Source of the DNA: Streptomyces thermodiastaticus
GTDB lineage: Bacteria > Actinomycetota > Actinomycetes > Streptomycetales > Streptomycetaceae
Direction: 5' to 3'
DNA: 64,000 bases
NCBI RefSeq assembly: GCF_014656135.1
Contig: NZ_BNBV01000001.1
Coordinates: forward strand, 1 to 64,000
Shown here: in pieces, positions 51,007 to 59,057 of the stretch
How positions within the stretch are numbered: the stretch's first letter is position 1
Layout: every line of letters begins with the position of its first letter
The notes under the pieces: model-generated
What the model was told of the DNA's origin: nothing
The model's input: the letters and a program-made list of their open reading frames with translations, nothing else
Databases searched by the model: none
Position numbers and translations under genes: made by a program

Positions 51007-52137
51007 ATGTACGCAGCATCGTCCTCCGTGTCCGCTCCGCCCCGGTCGCTGCGTCCCCGTCCGGGCGCGGCCGGCCCCTACCTCTCGCCCGCGCGCCCGG
51101 CCTCTTCCGTGCTCGGCGCGGGCCGGCCGCGCCGTCCCGCCGTGCCCGGCGCCGCTTTGCTGAGCGGAAGACTCGACCTGTCCGGCCCGCAGGGGGCCCA
51201 GCTGCGCTCGGCACTGGCGTCGGTGCTCCGCATCTGCCCGGAGTTCACTCCCGTGCAGGTGCTGCGCCGCAGCGGACGCTCCGTGCTCCTGGTCGGCACG
51301 ACCGGTCGCAGCACGGCCGTAGCCAAGTGTTTACTGGACCGCTCCCCGGCCTGGGCCGAGCGGTACCGGCACGAGATAGCGGTCTACCGCTCGTTCGTCC
51401 GGCACCGGCCCCCCGTCCGCGTGCCCCGGCTGATCGCGGCGGACCCGGACAACGGCACCCTGGTGATCGAGCGCATGCCGGGACGGGTCGCCGCACTGCA
51501 GCGGCACCCGGTGGAGGCCCCGCCGCGAGCCGACATCAGAGCGGTCCTCGGTGCGATCTGCCGGCTGAACTCCTGGCGTCCCCCGGCGGACACCTTCGAC
51601 GCCGCCTTGGACTACGCGGCCCGCATCTCCCGCTACCACGAGCTGGGGCTGCTCACCGACCGCGACCTGGGCGACCTGCACAAGCTGCTGCACGGCATCG
51701 CGCAGGCGGTGGGCCGGCAGGGCATGGGGCAGTTCTGCCACGGCGACGCGCTGCTGTCCAACATCCTGGTCTCACCGGCCGGTCCGGTGCTGCTGGACTG
51801 GGAGCACGCGGGCTGGTACCTGCCGGGTTACGACCTGGCGACGCTGTGGACGGTGCTCGGTGACGACCCCGCGGCACGGCGGCAGATCAGCCAGCTCGCC
51901 CAGGCGGCGGGCCCGGCCGCGCGGGACGCGTTCCTGGTGAACCTGATGCTCGTGCTGACCCGCGAGATCCGCACCTGTGAGACGGCCGTGCAGCGGTCGA
52001 TGCGGGACCCGTCCCCCGTCGCACAGGGAACCGGCGGCATGTCCTTCGGTGAGGAACAGCGGCTGCTGCTGCGGCGCCTGTACGACGACTGCCAGCTGGC
52101 CCGCAAGGCGGTGCGCGCGGCGGTGGGCATCCGCTGA
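51007..52137 (+). CDS. Aminoglycoside-phosphotransferase-fold protein
   Basis: A 376-residue cytosolic kinase-fold protein. The catalytic loop is [10 protein letters not shown] with His245 and Asp247, and the metal Asp264 is in DWEHAG; a phosphate-loop-like region [20 protein letters not shown] lies near residue 105. Residues 1-60 are a Ser/Pro/Arg-rich disordered extension. Whether it phosphorylates an antibiotic, a sugar or another small molecule is unknown. ATG 51007 has AAGGGAT about 12 bases upstream. It is divergent from the NsdA-like gene. A 20-bp hairpin starts inside its stop codon. Confidence 0.83.
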   Translation: MYAASSSVSAPPRSLRPRPGAAGPYLSPARPASSVLGAGRPRRPAVPGAALLSGRLDLSGPQGAQLRSALASVLRICPEFTPVQVLRRSGRSVLLVGTTGRSTAVAKCLLDRSPAWAERYRHEIAVYRSFVRHRPPVRVPRLIAADPDNGTLVIERMPGRVAALQRHPVEAPPRADIRAVLGAICRLNSWRPPADTFDAALDYAARISRYHELGLLTDRDLGDLHKLLHGIAQAVGRQGMGQFCHGDALLSNILVSPAGPVLLDWEHAGWYLPGYDLATLWTVLGDDPAARRQISQLAQAAGPAARDAFLVNLMLVLTREIRTCETAVQRSMRDPSPVAQGTGGMSFGEEQRLLLRRLYDDCQLARKAVRAAVGIR

Positions 52138-52199
52138 CGGCACGACGGCCCGTGGGGTGCGCCCGGGCTCGGCGGTGCGCCACGGGCCGTCGTGCCGTC
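52136..52199 (+). terminator. 20-bp perfect inverted repeat starting in a stop codon
   Basis: Arms 52136-52155 (GACGGCACGACGGCCCGTGG) and 52180-52199 are perfectly complementary over 20 bp with a 24-base loop. The left arm starts with the last two bases of the TGA. Longest perfect stem in the window; strong candidate terminator. Confidence 0.7.
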
Positions 52200-52327
52200 C
52201 GCGAACTCCGCGCGCGACGAGGTCGTCGGCCGGTACGCCGCCGGCGTCCCCCAGGCCCGCCTGCCACCACGGCCGGGCGACACCGGCCGCTCCGGTGACA
52301 GATGAATGCCTCTTGTTCTGCTCATGA

Positions 52328-52356
52328 TTGACGGATCGTCGGACAACCGGTACCAC
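52328..52356 (+). promoter_or_regulatory. Housekeeping-type promoter of the amidase gene
   Basis: TTGACG, 17 bases, TACCAC. Transcription would start near 52364, about 60 bases before the start codon. Confidence 0.55.
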
Positions 52357-52424
52357 TGACCGCACCGATCCCCGTGGTACAGCCCCGCACGTCCCGCCAC
52401 GCCGAGCGCCCTCAGGAGGCCGCC

Positions 52425-54422
52425 TTGCGGAGACCCGCCACCGCCCCCACGTCCACACCACCTCATGCAGGCATGCCACGAGCGGGCCGGCGGGCACGCC
52501 GCACGGCAGGCGCCCTCGCCTGCGCGGCCCTGCTGCTGCCGCTGCTGGGCGCCGCCCCGTCCGCCGGTGCGGCAGGTGCGGACAGGTCGACCCGACTGCA
52601 GAAAGCGTTCGCCGATGCGGCGGCCGCATACCACGTGCCGGTCAGCGTCCTGCTGGGCGTCTCCTATCTGCAGTCCCGGTGGGACCAGCACGCCGGTGCC
52701 CCGAGCGTGACCGGCGGCTACGGCCCGATGCACCTCACCGACGCGCGCACCGCGCTCGCCCGGATGCCGCATCACAGCGACGGCACCGAGGACGCGCGCG
52801 GCGACGACGCCCGTCCTGCCCTGCGTCCCACCGTCCAGGTACCGGAGAACGCCACGCTGCCCGGCCGGCTCACCACGCTGACCGAGGCGGCCGAGCTGAC
52901 CGGCATCCCGGCCGAGCGGCTGCGCTCCGATGCCGCCGCGAACGTGGCGGGCGGCGCCGCGCTGCTGGCCGCCGCCCAGAAGCGGCTCGGCGAACCGCTG
53001 AGCGCGGATCCGGCCGACTGGTACGGCGCGGTGGCCGAGTTCTCCGGCGCCGACGACCGCGCGACGGCGGCAGCCTACGCCGACGACGTCTTCAGCGTGA
53101 TCCGTTCCGGTCAGCGGCGCACCACGGACGCCGGCCAGCAGGTCGTGCTGGAGGCCCGCCCGCGGCTGGCCCCCGACACGGCGCAGCTGGCGCGGACCGG
53201 GCTGCGCCCGTCGTCGTCGGCGGGCACCGAGTGCCCCGCCTCGGTCTCCTGCGAGTGGGTCCCGGCACCGTACGAGGAGTTCGACGGCGACGACTACGGC
53301 AACCACGACCTGGGCGACCGGCCGGCCTCGCAGCGCATCCGGTACATCGTCATCCATGACACGGAGGGCGCCTGGGACGGCGTCCTCGACCTCATCAAGG
53401 ACCCGACCTATGTGTCGTGGAACTACACGCTGCGGTCCACCGACGGGCACATCGCCCAGCACGTGAAGGCCAAGGACGTGGCCTGGCATGCGGGGAACTG
53501 GTATGTGAACGCCGGCTCGATCGGCCTGGAGCACGAGGGTTTCCTCGCCGACCCGGACGCCTGGTACACGGAGGCGATGTACCGCTCCTCCGCGCGGCTG
53601 GTGAAGTACCTCGCGCAGAAGTACGACATCCCGCTGGACCGCCAGCACATCCTCGGCCACGACACCGTGCCCGGGCCGACCACCGACACCATCCCCGGCA
53701 TGCACACCGACCCCGGTCCCTACTGGGACTGGCAGCACTACTTCCAGTTGCTGGGCCGCCCCTTCGAGCCCACCGCCGGCAAGAACGCCGCCCTGGTGAC
53801 GATCCGCCCCGACTACGCAGCGAACCGTACCGAGTACACGGGCTGCGAGGCCGCCGGCGAGCCGTGTGCGCCGCACGGATCCGACGAGGTGCGGCTGTAC
53901 ACGCGTCCCGACACCTCCGCTCCCCTGATCAAGGACATCGGCCACCGGCCGGACGGCTCGGACTCCACCATCGACGTGAACGACGTCGACTCCCGGGCCG
54001 AGACCGGCCAGCAGTTCGCGGTCGTGGAGCGCAGGGGCGACTGGACGGCGATCTGGTATCTGGGGCAGAAGGCCTGGTTCCAGAACCCGGCGAAGCAGCC
54101 CACGGCGGTGCCCGCCTCCGGCCGGGTGGTGACGCCGAAGCCGGGAGTGGACAGCGTCCCGGTGTACGGGCGGGCCTACCCGGAGCAGGAGGCCTATCCG
54201 GCCGGTGTTCCGGTGCAGTCCGTCTCGCCGCTGCCGTACCGGCTGCCCGCGGGACAGAAGTACGTGGTCGGTGACACGGTGCCGGGCGAATACTTCTACG
54301 CCGTCACCTTCACCCCGGACTCGCACCGGGTGGTGGTCGGCAAGGACCTGTACTACGAGATCCAGTTCGGCCACCGGGTGGCGTTCGTGCGCGCGGCGGA
54401 CGTACGGCTCGAACGGGCGTAG
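52425..54422 (+). CDS. Secreted N-acetylmuramoyl-L-alanine amidase
   Basis: Cuts the bond between muramic acid and the stem peptide in peptidoglycan. The 665 residues include a basic N-terminus and signal segment ALACAALLLPLLGAAPSAGA (about 38-57), a helical transglycosylase-like region with two possible lysozyme-type repeats at about 65-250, and an Amidase_2 zinc domain at about 290-450 with His311 (HDTEG), His355 (WHAG) and the late HILGHDTVPG/HTDPGP ligands; an SH3-like C-terminus follows. TTG 52425 is chosen because AGGAGG lies 5 bases upstream; GTG 52374 has no site. Monocistronic, with its own promoter. Confidence 0.9.
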   Translation: MRRPATAPTSTPPHAGMPRAGRRARRTAGALACAALLLPLLGAAPSAGAAGADRSTRLQKAFADAAAAYHVPVSVLLGVSYLQSRWDQHAGAPSVTGGYGPMHLTDARTALARMPHHSDGTEDARGDDARPALRPTVQVPENATLPGRLTTLTEAAELTGIPAERLRSDAAANVAGGAALLAAAQKRLGEPLSADPADWYGAVAEFSGADDRATAAAYADDVFSVIRSGQRRTTDAGQQVVLEARPRLAPDTAQLARTGLRPSSSAGTECPASVSCEWVPAPYEEFDGDDYGNHDLGDRPASQRIRYIVIHDTEGAWDGVLDLIKDPTYVSWNYTLRSTDGHIAQHVKAKDVAWHAGNWYVNAGSIGLEHEGFLADPDAWYTEAMYRSSARLVKYLAQKYDIPLDRQHILGHDTVPGPTTDTIPGMHTDPGPYWDWQHYFQLLGRPFEPTAGKNAALVTIRPDYAANRTEYTGCEAAGEPCAPHGSDEVRLYTRPDTSAPLIKDIGHRPDGSDSTIDVNDVDSRAETGQQFAVVERRGDWTAIWYLGQKAWFQNPAKQPTAVPASGRVVTPKPGVDSVPVYGRAYPEQEAYPAGVPVQSVSPLPYRLPAGQKYVVGDTVPGEYFYAVTFTPDSHRVVVGKDLYYEIQFGHRVAFVRAADVRLERA

Positions 54423-54589
54423 GCCGACCGCGACGATCGTGGTGGGCGTCGGCACCGTGCGCGCCGGCGTCCGCCGCGAGCCGGAACAGCCGGCCGTCGG
54501 CGGGGGCGTGGCCCGCCTCGCCCGGCCTCCGGACCGGTCACGCGGTGGCGGGTGTGCCTTCGGTAGGTGTGCCTTCGAGAAGGAGTGCG

Positions 54590-55249
54590 ATGCCCGGCCC
54601 CTGTCCTCCCGAGCCCTGGCACCTGTGCGGGGACATGCACGCCGCCCTGTGGCTGCTGCCCGGCAGCGCGCTTCCGCCCTGGACCGTGCCCGAGGGTGTG
54701 CGGCCCGTGTCCGTGGGCGGACGCCGCGCGCTGGTCACCTTCTGGGTGGACTACCGCGCCGGCGGCGACCTCGCCTACCGGGAGCTGCTGATCGCGCTCG
54801 TGGTGCGGCGCGGCAGGACCGTCGCGGCGACCTCGGTGCAGGCCTGGGTGGACGACGAGCGCTCGATGGCCGGGGGCCGGCGCCTGTGGGCCATTCCGAA
54901 GGAGCTCGCCGACCTGCGGTTCGAGACGCCGGCCGGCTCCGGGCACCGCCGCACCGCGCTGTACGCGCGGATGACGTCCCGCCGCGCCGACCGGCGGGAG
55001 CCGGCCGCCACCGCGCTCTGCCAGGAGCTGTTGCGTCTGCCGTTGCGGCTGCCGCTGCGGGCGCATCTGCTGCAACGCCGGGACGACGGCACCACCTGCC
55101 GGGTGCCGCTGCGTGTCGTCGGGCGTCCGTCGTTGACGCGGGTCCGCTGTCGCGTCGACCCGCATGGTCCGCTCGGGTACCTGTCCGGGCGCACCCCTGT
55201 CGCGGCCGTGTCGCTGCGGGACTTCCGCTTCACGGTCGGCTCGGCGTGA
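54590..55249 (+). CDS. Acetoacetate-decarboxylase-fold protein
   Basis: A 219-residue protein of the acetoacetate decarboxylase superfamily. RLWAIPKELADLRFE contains Lys104 in the position of the Schiff-base lysine of the decarboxylase, and the barrel strands RALVTFWVDYRAGGDLAYRE and the end AAVSLRDFRFTVGSA fit the fold. Many actinobacterial relatives are not decarboxylases but aldol-type enzymes or are uncharacterised. ATG 54590 has AAGGAG 5 bases upstream. Just before it GGTGTGCCTTCG is repeated twice. No ketone-metabolism gene is adjacent. Confidence 0.8.
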   Translation: MPGPCPPEPWHLCGDMHAALWLLPGSALPPWTVPEGVRPVSVGGRRALVTFWVDYRAGGDLAYRELLIALVVRRGRTVAATSVQAWVDDERSMAGGRRLWAIPKELADLRFETPAGSGHRRTALYARMTSRRADRREPAATALCQELLRLPLRLPLRAHLLQRRDDGTTCRVPLRVVGRPSLTRVRCRVDPHGPLGYLSGRTPVAAVSLRDFRFTVGSA

Positions 55250-55323
55250 GGTGAGCGCGGCGGGGCGGCGGGTCTGGGGGCGCCCGGTGCCGCCGTGCCC
55301 GCGCACCACCGCGGCCGCGAACG

Positions 55324-55350
55324 GAAAAGACCGGCCCCTGTCCGGGCCGG
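55324..55350 (-). terminator. Intrinsic terminator of the gene at 55380
   Basis: On the minus strand CCGGCCC-GGACAG-GGGCCGG is followed by TCTTTTC, a hairpin plus U-run, 30 bases past the stop. Confidence 0.75.
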
Positions 55351-55379
55351 CCCTCGTCGACAAGACGTGGCGGGCTGGC

Positions 55380-55877
55380 TCAGCCCTGCTGGAACAGTTC
55401 CGGGGGCAGCGGCTTGAGCAGGGCGTACAGGTCGTCGGTGATCGGGCGGTCCCAGGCGGCGATGGTGACCAGCACACCGTCGCTGCGGTCGAACTGCACG
55501 CAGGAGATCCGGCTCTCGGACAGCTTCAGCCGGCGCACGATCAGCAGGTTGTCGCCCTGGAGCACCGGAGTGTCCTCGGTGCCGACGACGGTGACCTCCT
55601 CGTCGTTCCCCAGGGCCAGCAGCAGCTGGGCCACCTCGAAGGGCACCTGGCCCTCGGCGACGTCACGGGCCGGGGAGCCCTCGGGCAGATTGCCGATGAT
55701 CATCGCGGTGCCACGGCCGCCGAACAGGTCGTAGCGCAGGAACACGCCCTGGCAGGTGCCGTCGGGACCGGGCAGCAGACCGGCACCGAGATTGCCGGGC
55801 CAGTCGCCCGGGTCCATGGCCAGTACGTCGAAGTCGGGCCCGGCGGGGGTGGCACTGCGGCGACGGAGGAACGACAT
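55380..55877 (-). CDS. Conserved-looking hypothetical protein
   Basis: A 165-residue soluble protein, not recognised. It starts MSFLRRRSATPAGPDFDVL, has MDPGDWPGNLGAGLLPG, FLRYDLFGGRGTAMIIGNLP and a C-terminal half of alternating strands and helices (EEVTVVGTEDTP, ISCVQFDRSDGVLV, LYALLKPLPPELF). Codon use is fully typical. There is no ribosome site; TACCAT ends 6 bases before ATG 55877, so it is probably leaderless. A good intrinsic terminator follows, so it is a single-gene unit converging on the decarboxylase-fold gene. Confidence 0.7.
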   Translation of the reverse strand: MSFLRRRSATPAGPDFDVLAMDPGDWPGNLGAGLLPGPDGTCQGVFLRYDLFGGRGTAMIIGNLPEGSPARDVAEGQVPFEVAQLLLALGNDEEVTVVGTEDTPVLQGDNLLIVRRLKLSESRISCVQFDRSDGVLVTIAAWDRPITDDLYALLKPLPPELFQQG

Positions 55878-56037
55878 GCGGCCATGGTACGTGCCGCTCC
55901 CGGTCGCACGACGTCCGGGCGGCCCGCGACAGGGCCGCGCCCTCACCCCGACCGGACGGACACCCGCGAACCGGGCACGCCGCCCCTTCCCCGCGGCGCG
56001 TGGCCGGCCGGCTCAGGCTGTCTCCGTGCCCTTCCGC

Positions 56038-56916
56038 TCACTCCTCCGACGGCACGGCGGCGTCCTCGGACGGCACGGCAGCGTCCTCGAGGAAGGCGCC
56101 GACCTGCCGCGTGAACCGCTCCGGGTCGTCCAGCCACGGGTAGTGCCCCGCGCCGGGCTGCACCACGAACCGTGCGTACCCGAACGCTTCGGCCGTCCGG
56201 CGGGCCAGGGCGGGGCTGGGTCCGCCGTCCAGTGCGCCGGCCAGGACGAGGACCGGGGCGGCCAGACGGCGCAGCGCGGCGCGGGTGGCCGCCGGGTCGA
56301 AGGCGGCCTCGGTGAAGTAACGGGCGGCGGCCTCCTGGTTGGTCTGGCGTTCGGCGGCCTCGGCGTGGGCCCGGGCTGCCGCGTCCCAGCGGCCGTAGAA
56401 GAAGGGGTCGAGCGCCCGGCCGTAGCCGGCCGTGCCCGCCAGCCAGGCCACGAGCTTCGGGTACGCGGCGGCGAACCAGGGCTCGCCCCTGCGCAGCCGG
56501 GCCGCGGCCAGCCGGTCCCTGGGCGTCGCACGCAGCCCGAGCGGGCGCACCCCGGTGGTGATGAGCGCGAGCCGGGCCACGCGCCGGGGACGGCGGGCGG
56601 CGTAGAGCGCGGCGAGGCTGCCGCCCGCCGAGTGGCCGAGCAGGTCCACGCGCTCCAGGCCCAGGTGGGCGCGGAGCGCGTCCACGTCGTCGAGCTGCCG
56701 GTCGCAGCGGTACGTCGCCGGATCGGCGGGCCGGGCGGAGTCGCCGGTGCCGCGCAGATCGAGCAGGACCAGGCGGCGCTGCGCGGTGAGCCCGCCGAGG
56801 TCCCCCAGGTAGGCGGAGGCCCGCATCGGCCCTCCGGGCAGCACGACGAGCGGCTTTCCCTCGCCCCGCACGTGGTAGGCGAGCCGGGTTCCGTCGGGCG
56901 CGGTGAAGGTCGGCAT
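56038..56916 (-). CDS. Alpha/beta hydrolase, proline-iminopeptidase-like
   Basis: A 292-residue hydrolase with oxyanion motif VVLPGGPMRA, nucleophile elbow GHSAGG, acid Asp in LAGALDGGPSP and His in GAGHYPWLDDPE. The VLPGGPG-like start suggests a peptidase or esterase of the S33 type, cytosolic since no signal is present. The last 16 residues are a duplicated octapeptide, EDAAVPSE twice, from an 18-bp tandem duplication at the 3' end. ATG 56916 has only a weak ribosome site. It is divergent from paaK across about 210 bases. Confidence 0.85.
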   Translation of the reverse strand: MPTFTAPDGTRLAYHVRGEGKPLVVLPGGPMRASAYLGDLGGLTAQRRLVLLDLRGTGDSARPADPATYRCDRQLDDVDALRAHLGLERVDLLGHSAGGSLAALYAARRPRRVARLALITTGVRPLGLRATPRDRLAAARLRRGEPWFAAAYPKLVAWLAGTAGYGRALDPFFYGRWDAAARAHAEAAERQTNQEAAARYFTEAAFDPAATRAALRRLAAPVLVLAGALDGGPSPALARRTAEAFGYARFVVQPGAGHYPWLDDPERFTRQVGAFLEDAAVPSEDAAVPSEE

Positions 56917-57078
56917 GCGGGGATCCTGACGGCAGGACGGGAGATCCGCCAGGGGGCGGGCCGGGGAATCGGGCTGCTCGGCCGGGTACGTGTGCGGGAG
57001 ATGTGCGGTGGATTTTTTTCGTGCCGCCCTCTTGCCTGCGGCCGGCCGGCCTGGATTACTGTCCCCCGGCAAGTGTCT

Positions 57079-57092
57079 ACCGAATGATCGGT
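57079..57092. promoter_or_regulatory. Candidate PaaR-type operator before paaK
   Basis: ACCGA-ATGA-TCGGT, 5-bp arms, 37 bases before the paaK start. TetR-type PaaR sites in actinobacteria contain ACCGA/TCGGT half-sites; assignment is inference. No regulator gene is adjacent. Confidence 0.4.
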
Positions 57093-57128
57093 CGACCGGA
57101 TTGTTGTGGTAGGTGAGGGAGAGTCCCG

Positions 57129-58421
57129 ATGGGGGATGTGACGCAGCTTCTGGATCAGGGGGAACGGCTCGACCCGCAGGAGCTGCGGGCACTGCAGCTC
57201 GATCGGCTGCGGGCGACCCTGCGGCACGCGTACGAGAACGTGCCCTTCCACCGGGACGCCTTCGACCGGGCCGGTGTGCGCCCGGAGGACTGCCGCACCC
57301 TCGACGACCTGGCACGGTTCCCGTTCACCAGCAAGGCGGACCTGCGCGAGACCTATCCCTTCGGGATGTTCGCGGTGCCGCGTGAGCGCATCCGCCGCTT
57401 CCACGCCTCCAGCGGCACCACCGGCCGTCCCACGATCGTCGGCTACACCGACCGGGATCTGTCCCTGTGGGCGGACATGGTGGCCCGCTCGCTGCGGGCG
57501 GCCGGGGCCCGGCCCGGCGACGTGGTGCACGTGGCGTACGGCTACGGGTTGTTCACCGGCGGCCTGGGCGTCCACTACGGTGCCGAACGGCTGGGCTGCA
57601 CGGTCGTTCCGGCCTCGGGAGGAATGACCGCGCGCCAGGTGCAGCTGATCCAGGATCTCCAGCCGCGGATCATCATGGTCACGCCGTCGTACATGCTCAC
57701 GCTGCTCGACGAGTTCGAGCGGCAGGGTGTGGACCCCCGGTCCACCTCGCTGGAGGTGGGGGTGTTCGGGGCGGAGCCGTGGACGCAGGAGATGCGGCGG
57801 GAGATCGAGGAACGCTGCGGGATCGACGCCGTCGACATCTACGGCCTGTCGGAGGTGATCGGGCCCGGGGTGGCGCAGGAGTGCGTGGAGACCAAGGACG
57901 GCCTGCACATCTGGGAGGACCACTTCTACCCGGAGATCGTCGACCCGGTCACCGGGGAGGTGCTGCCGGACGGCGAGGAGGGCGAGCTGGTGTTCACCTC
58001 GCTCACCAAGGAGGCCATGCCGGTGATCCGCTACCGCACCCGGGACCTGACCCGGCTGCTGCCGGGCACGGCACGGGTCTTCCGGCGCATGGAGAAGGTC
58101 ACCGGCCGCAGCGACGACATGGTGATCGTGCGCGGGGTGAACCTGTTCCCCACCCAGGTCGAGGAGATCGTGCTGCGCACCCCCGGTGTGGCCCCGCACT
58201 TCCAGTTGCGCCTCACCCGTGAGGGCCGCATGGACGCCCTCACGGTCCGTGCCGAGGCCCGCCCCGACGCCGACGCCGCGGCCCGCGAGGCCGCCGCCCA
58301 TTCCATCGCCGTGGCGGTCAAGGAGGGCATCGGGGTCTCGGCCGGGGTGGAGATCGTCGAACCGGGCACGCTGGAACGGTCGGTCGGCAAGATCAAGCGG
58401 ATAGTGGACCTGCGCTCGTGA
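57129..58421 (+). CDS. paaK: Phenylacetate-CoA ligase
   Basis: Activates phenylacetate to phenylacetyl-CoA with ATP. The 430-residue adenylate-forming enzyme has the P-loop-like SSGTTGRPT near residue 97, VFGAEPW, DIYGLSE and RYRTRDL, all family motifs, and the C-terminal hinge and lysine region (SVGKIKRIVDL). Length fits PaaK. ATG 57129 has GAGGGAGAG about 5 bases upstream. The rest of the paa degradation genes are not in the window, so it may supply phenylacetyl-CoA to another pathway or be a solitary copy. Its end overlaps the convergent GNAT gene by 29 bases. Confidence 0.93.
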   Translation: MGDVTQLLDQGERLDPQELRALQLDRLRATLRHAYENVPFHRDAFDRAGVRPEDCRTLDDLARFPFTSKADLRETYPFGMFAVPRERIRRFHASSGTTGRPTIVGYTDRDLSLWADMVARSLRAAGARPGDVVHVAYGYGLFTGGLGVHYGAERLGCTVVPASGGMTARQVQLIQDLQPRIIMVTPSYMLTLLDEFERQGVDPRSTSLEVGVFGAEPWTQEMRREIEERCGIDAVDIYGLSEVIGPGVAQECVETKDGLHIWEDHFYPEIVDPVTGEVLPDGEEGELVFTSLTKEAMPVIRYRTRDLTRLLPGTARVFRRMEKVTGRSDDMVIVRGVNLFPTQVEEIVLRTPGVAPHFQLRLTREGRMDALTVRAEARPDADAAAREAAAHSIAVAVKEGIGVSAGVEIVEPGTLERSVGKIKRIVDLRS

Positions 58422-58992
58422 CCCGGGTGCGCACATGCAGATGGCCGTCGAGCGGATACTCCGGGGGCGCGGCGGGCAGGATCCCGGCCGGCTCGTAGGC
58501 GCACTTGGCGGCGACCCGGCAGGAGGCCGTGTTGTCGGCCTGGTGCACCAGCTCCAGGCGGGTCAGTCCCCGCGCGGCGAACGTGGCGAACGCCCAGTCG
58601 GTGAGCGCCGCCAGCGCTCTGGGCGCCACGCCCCGGCCGCGCGCCGCGGCCGTGGTCCAGTAGCCGACCTGCGCGGAGGGGCTGTCGGAGGCGAGGTTCT
58701 GCACCACGACGTGGCCCATGATCCGCTCCCCCGCCGGGCCGGCCTCCACGACCGCGAAGGCGAACCGGTCCCCCGCCTGCCGGTGCCGGCGCTGTTCCTC
58801 GATCCAGCGGGCCGCGCTTTCCTCATCGTCGATGCCCGCGCCCGCCCAGCGGCGCAGGGCGGCGTCCCGGTGCAGTGCGGCCAGCACGGCGGCGTCCTGC
58901 CCGCGCCACGGCCGCAGACGCAGCGACAACCCCGGCTCGTCCGCCGCGCCCGGGACAGGAAGACCGTCGTCAGGACTGTTGTTCATCGGCAT
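58393..58992 (-). CDS. GNAT N-acetyltransferase, RimJ-like
   Basis: A 199-residue acetyl-CoA-dependent acetyltransferase. Motif A is visible as VGYWTTAAARGRGVAPRAL, followed by LVHQADNTASCRVAAKCAYE (motif B), the pattern of RimJ/RimL-type enzymes that acetylate ribosomal proteins or small amines. Actual target unknown. ATG 58992 (GGAG close upstream) or ATG 58986 could be the start. The convergent overlap with paaK leaves no terminator between the two. Upstream, GTCCTACCGCATC/GTCCTGCCGCATC forms a short direct repeat. Confidence 0.83.
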   Translation of the reverse strand: MPMNNSPDDGLPVPGAADEPGLSLRLRPWRGQDAAVLAALHRDAALRRWAGAGIDDEESAARWIEEQRRHRQAGDRFAFAVVEAGPAGERIMGHVVVQNLASDSPSAQVGYWTTAAARGRGVAPRALAALTDWAFATFAARGLTRLELVHQADNTASCRVAAKCAYEPAGILPAAPPEYPLDGHLHVRTRVTSAGPLSA

Positions 58993-59057
58993 GGGCTCCG
59001 TCCTACCGCATCAGGGGCTGTCCTGCCGCATCGCGGCCTGCCGGGTGCCCAGGGTGC

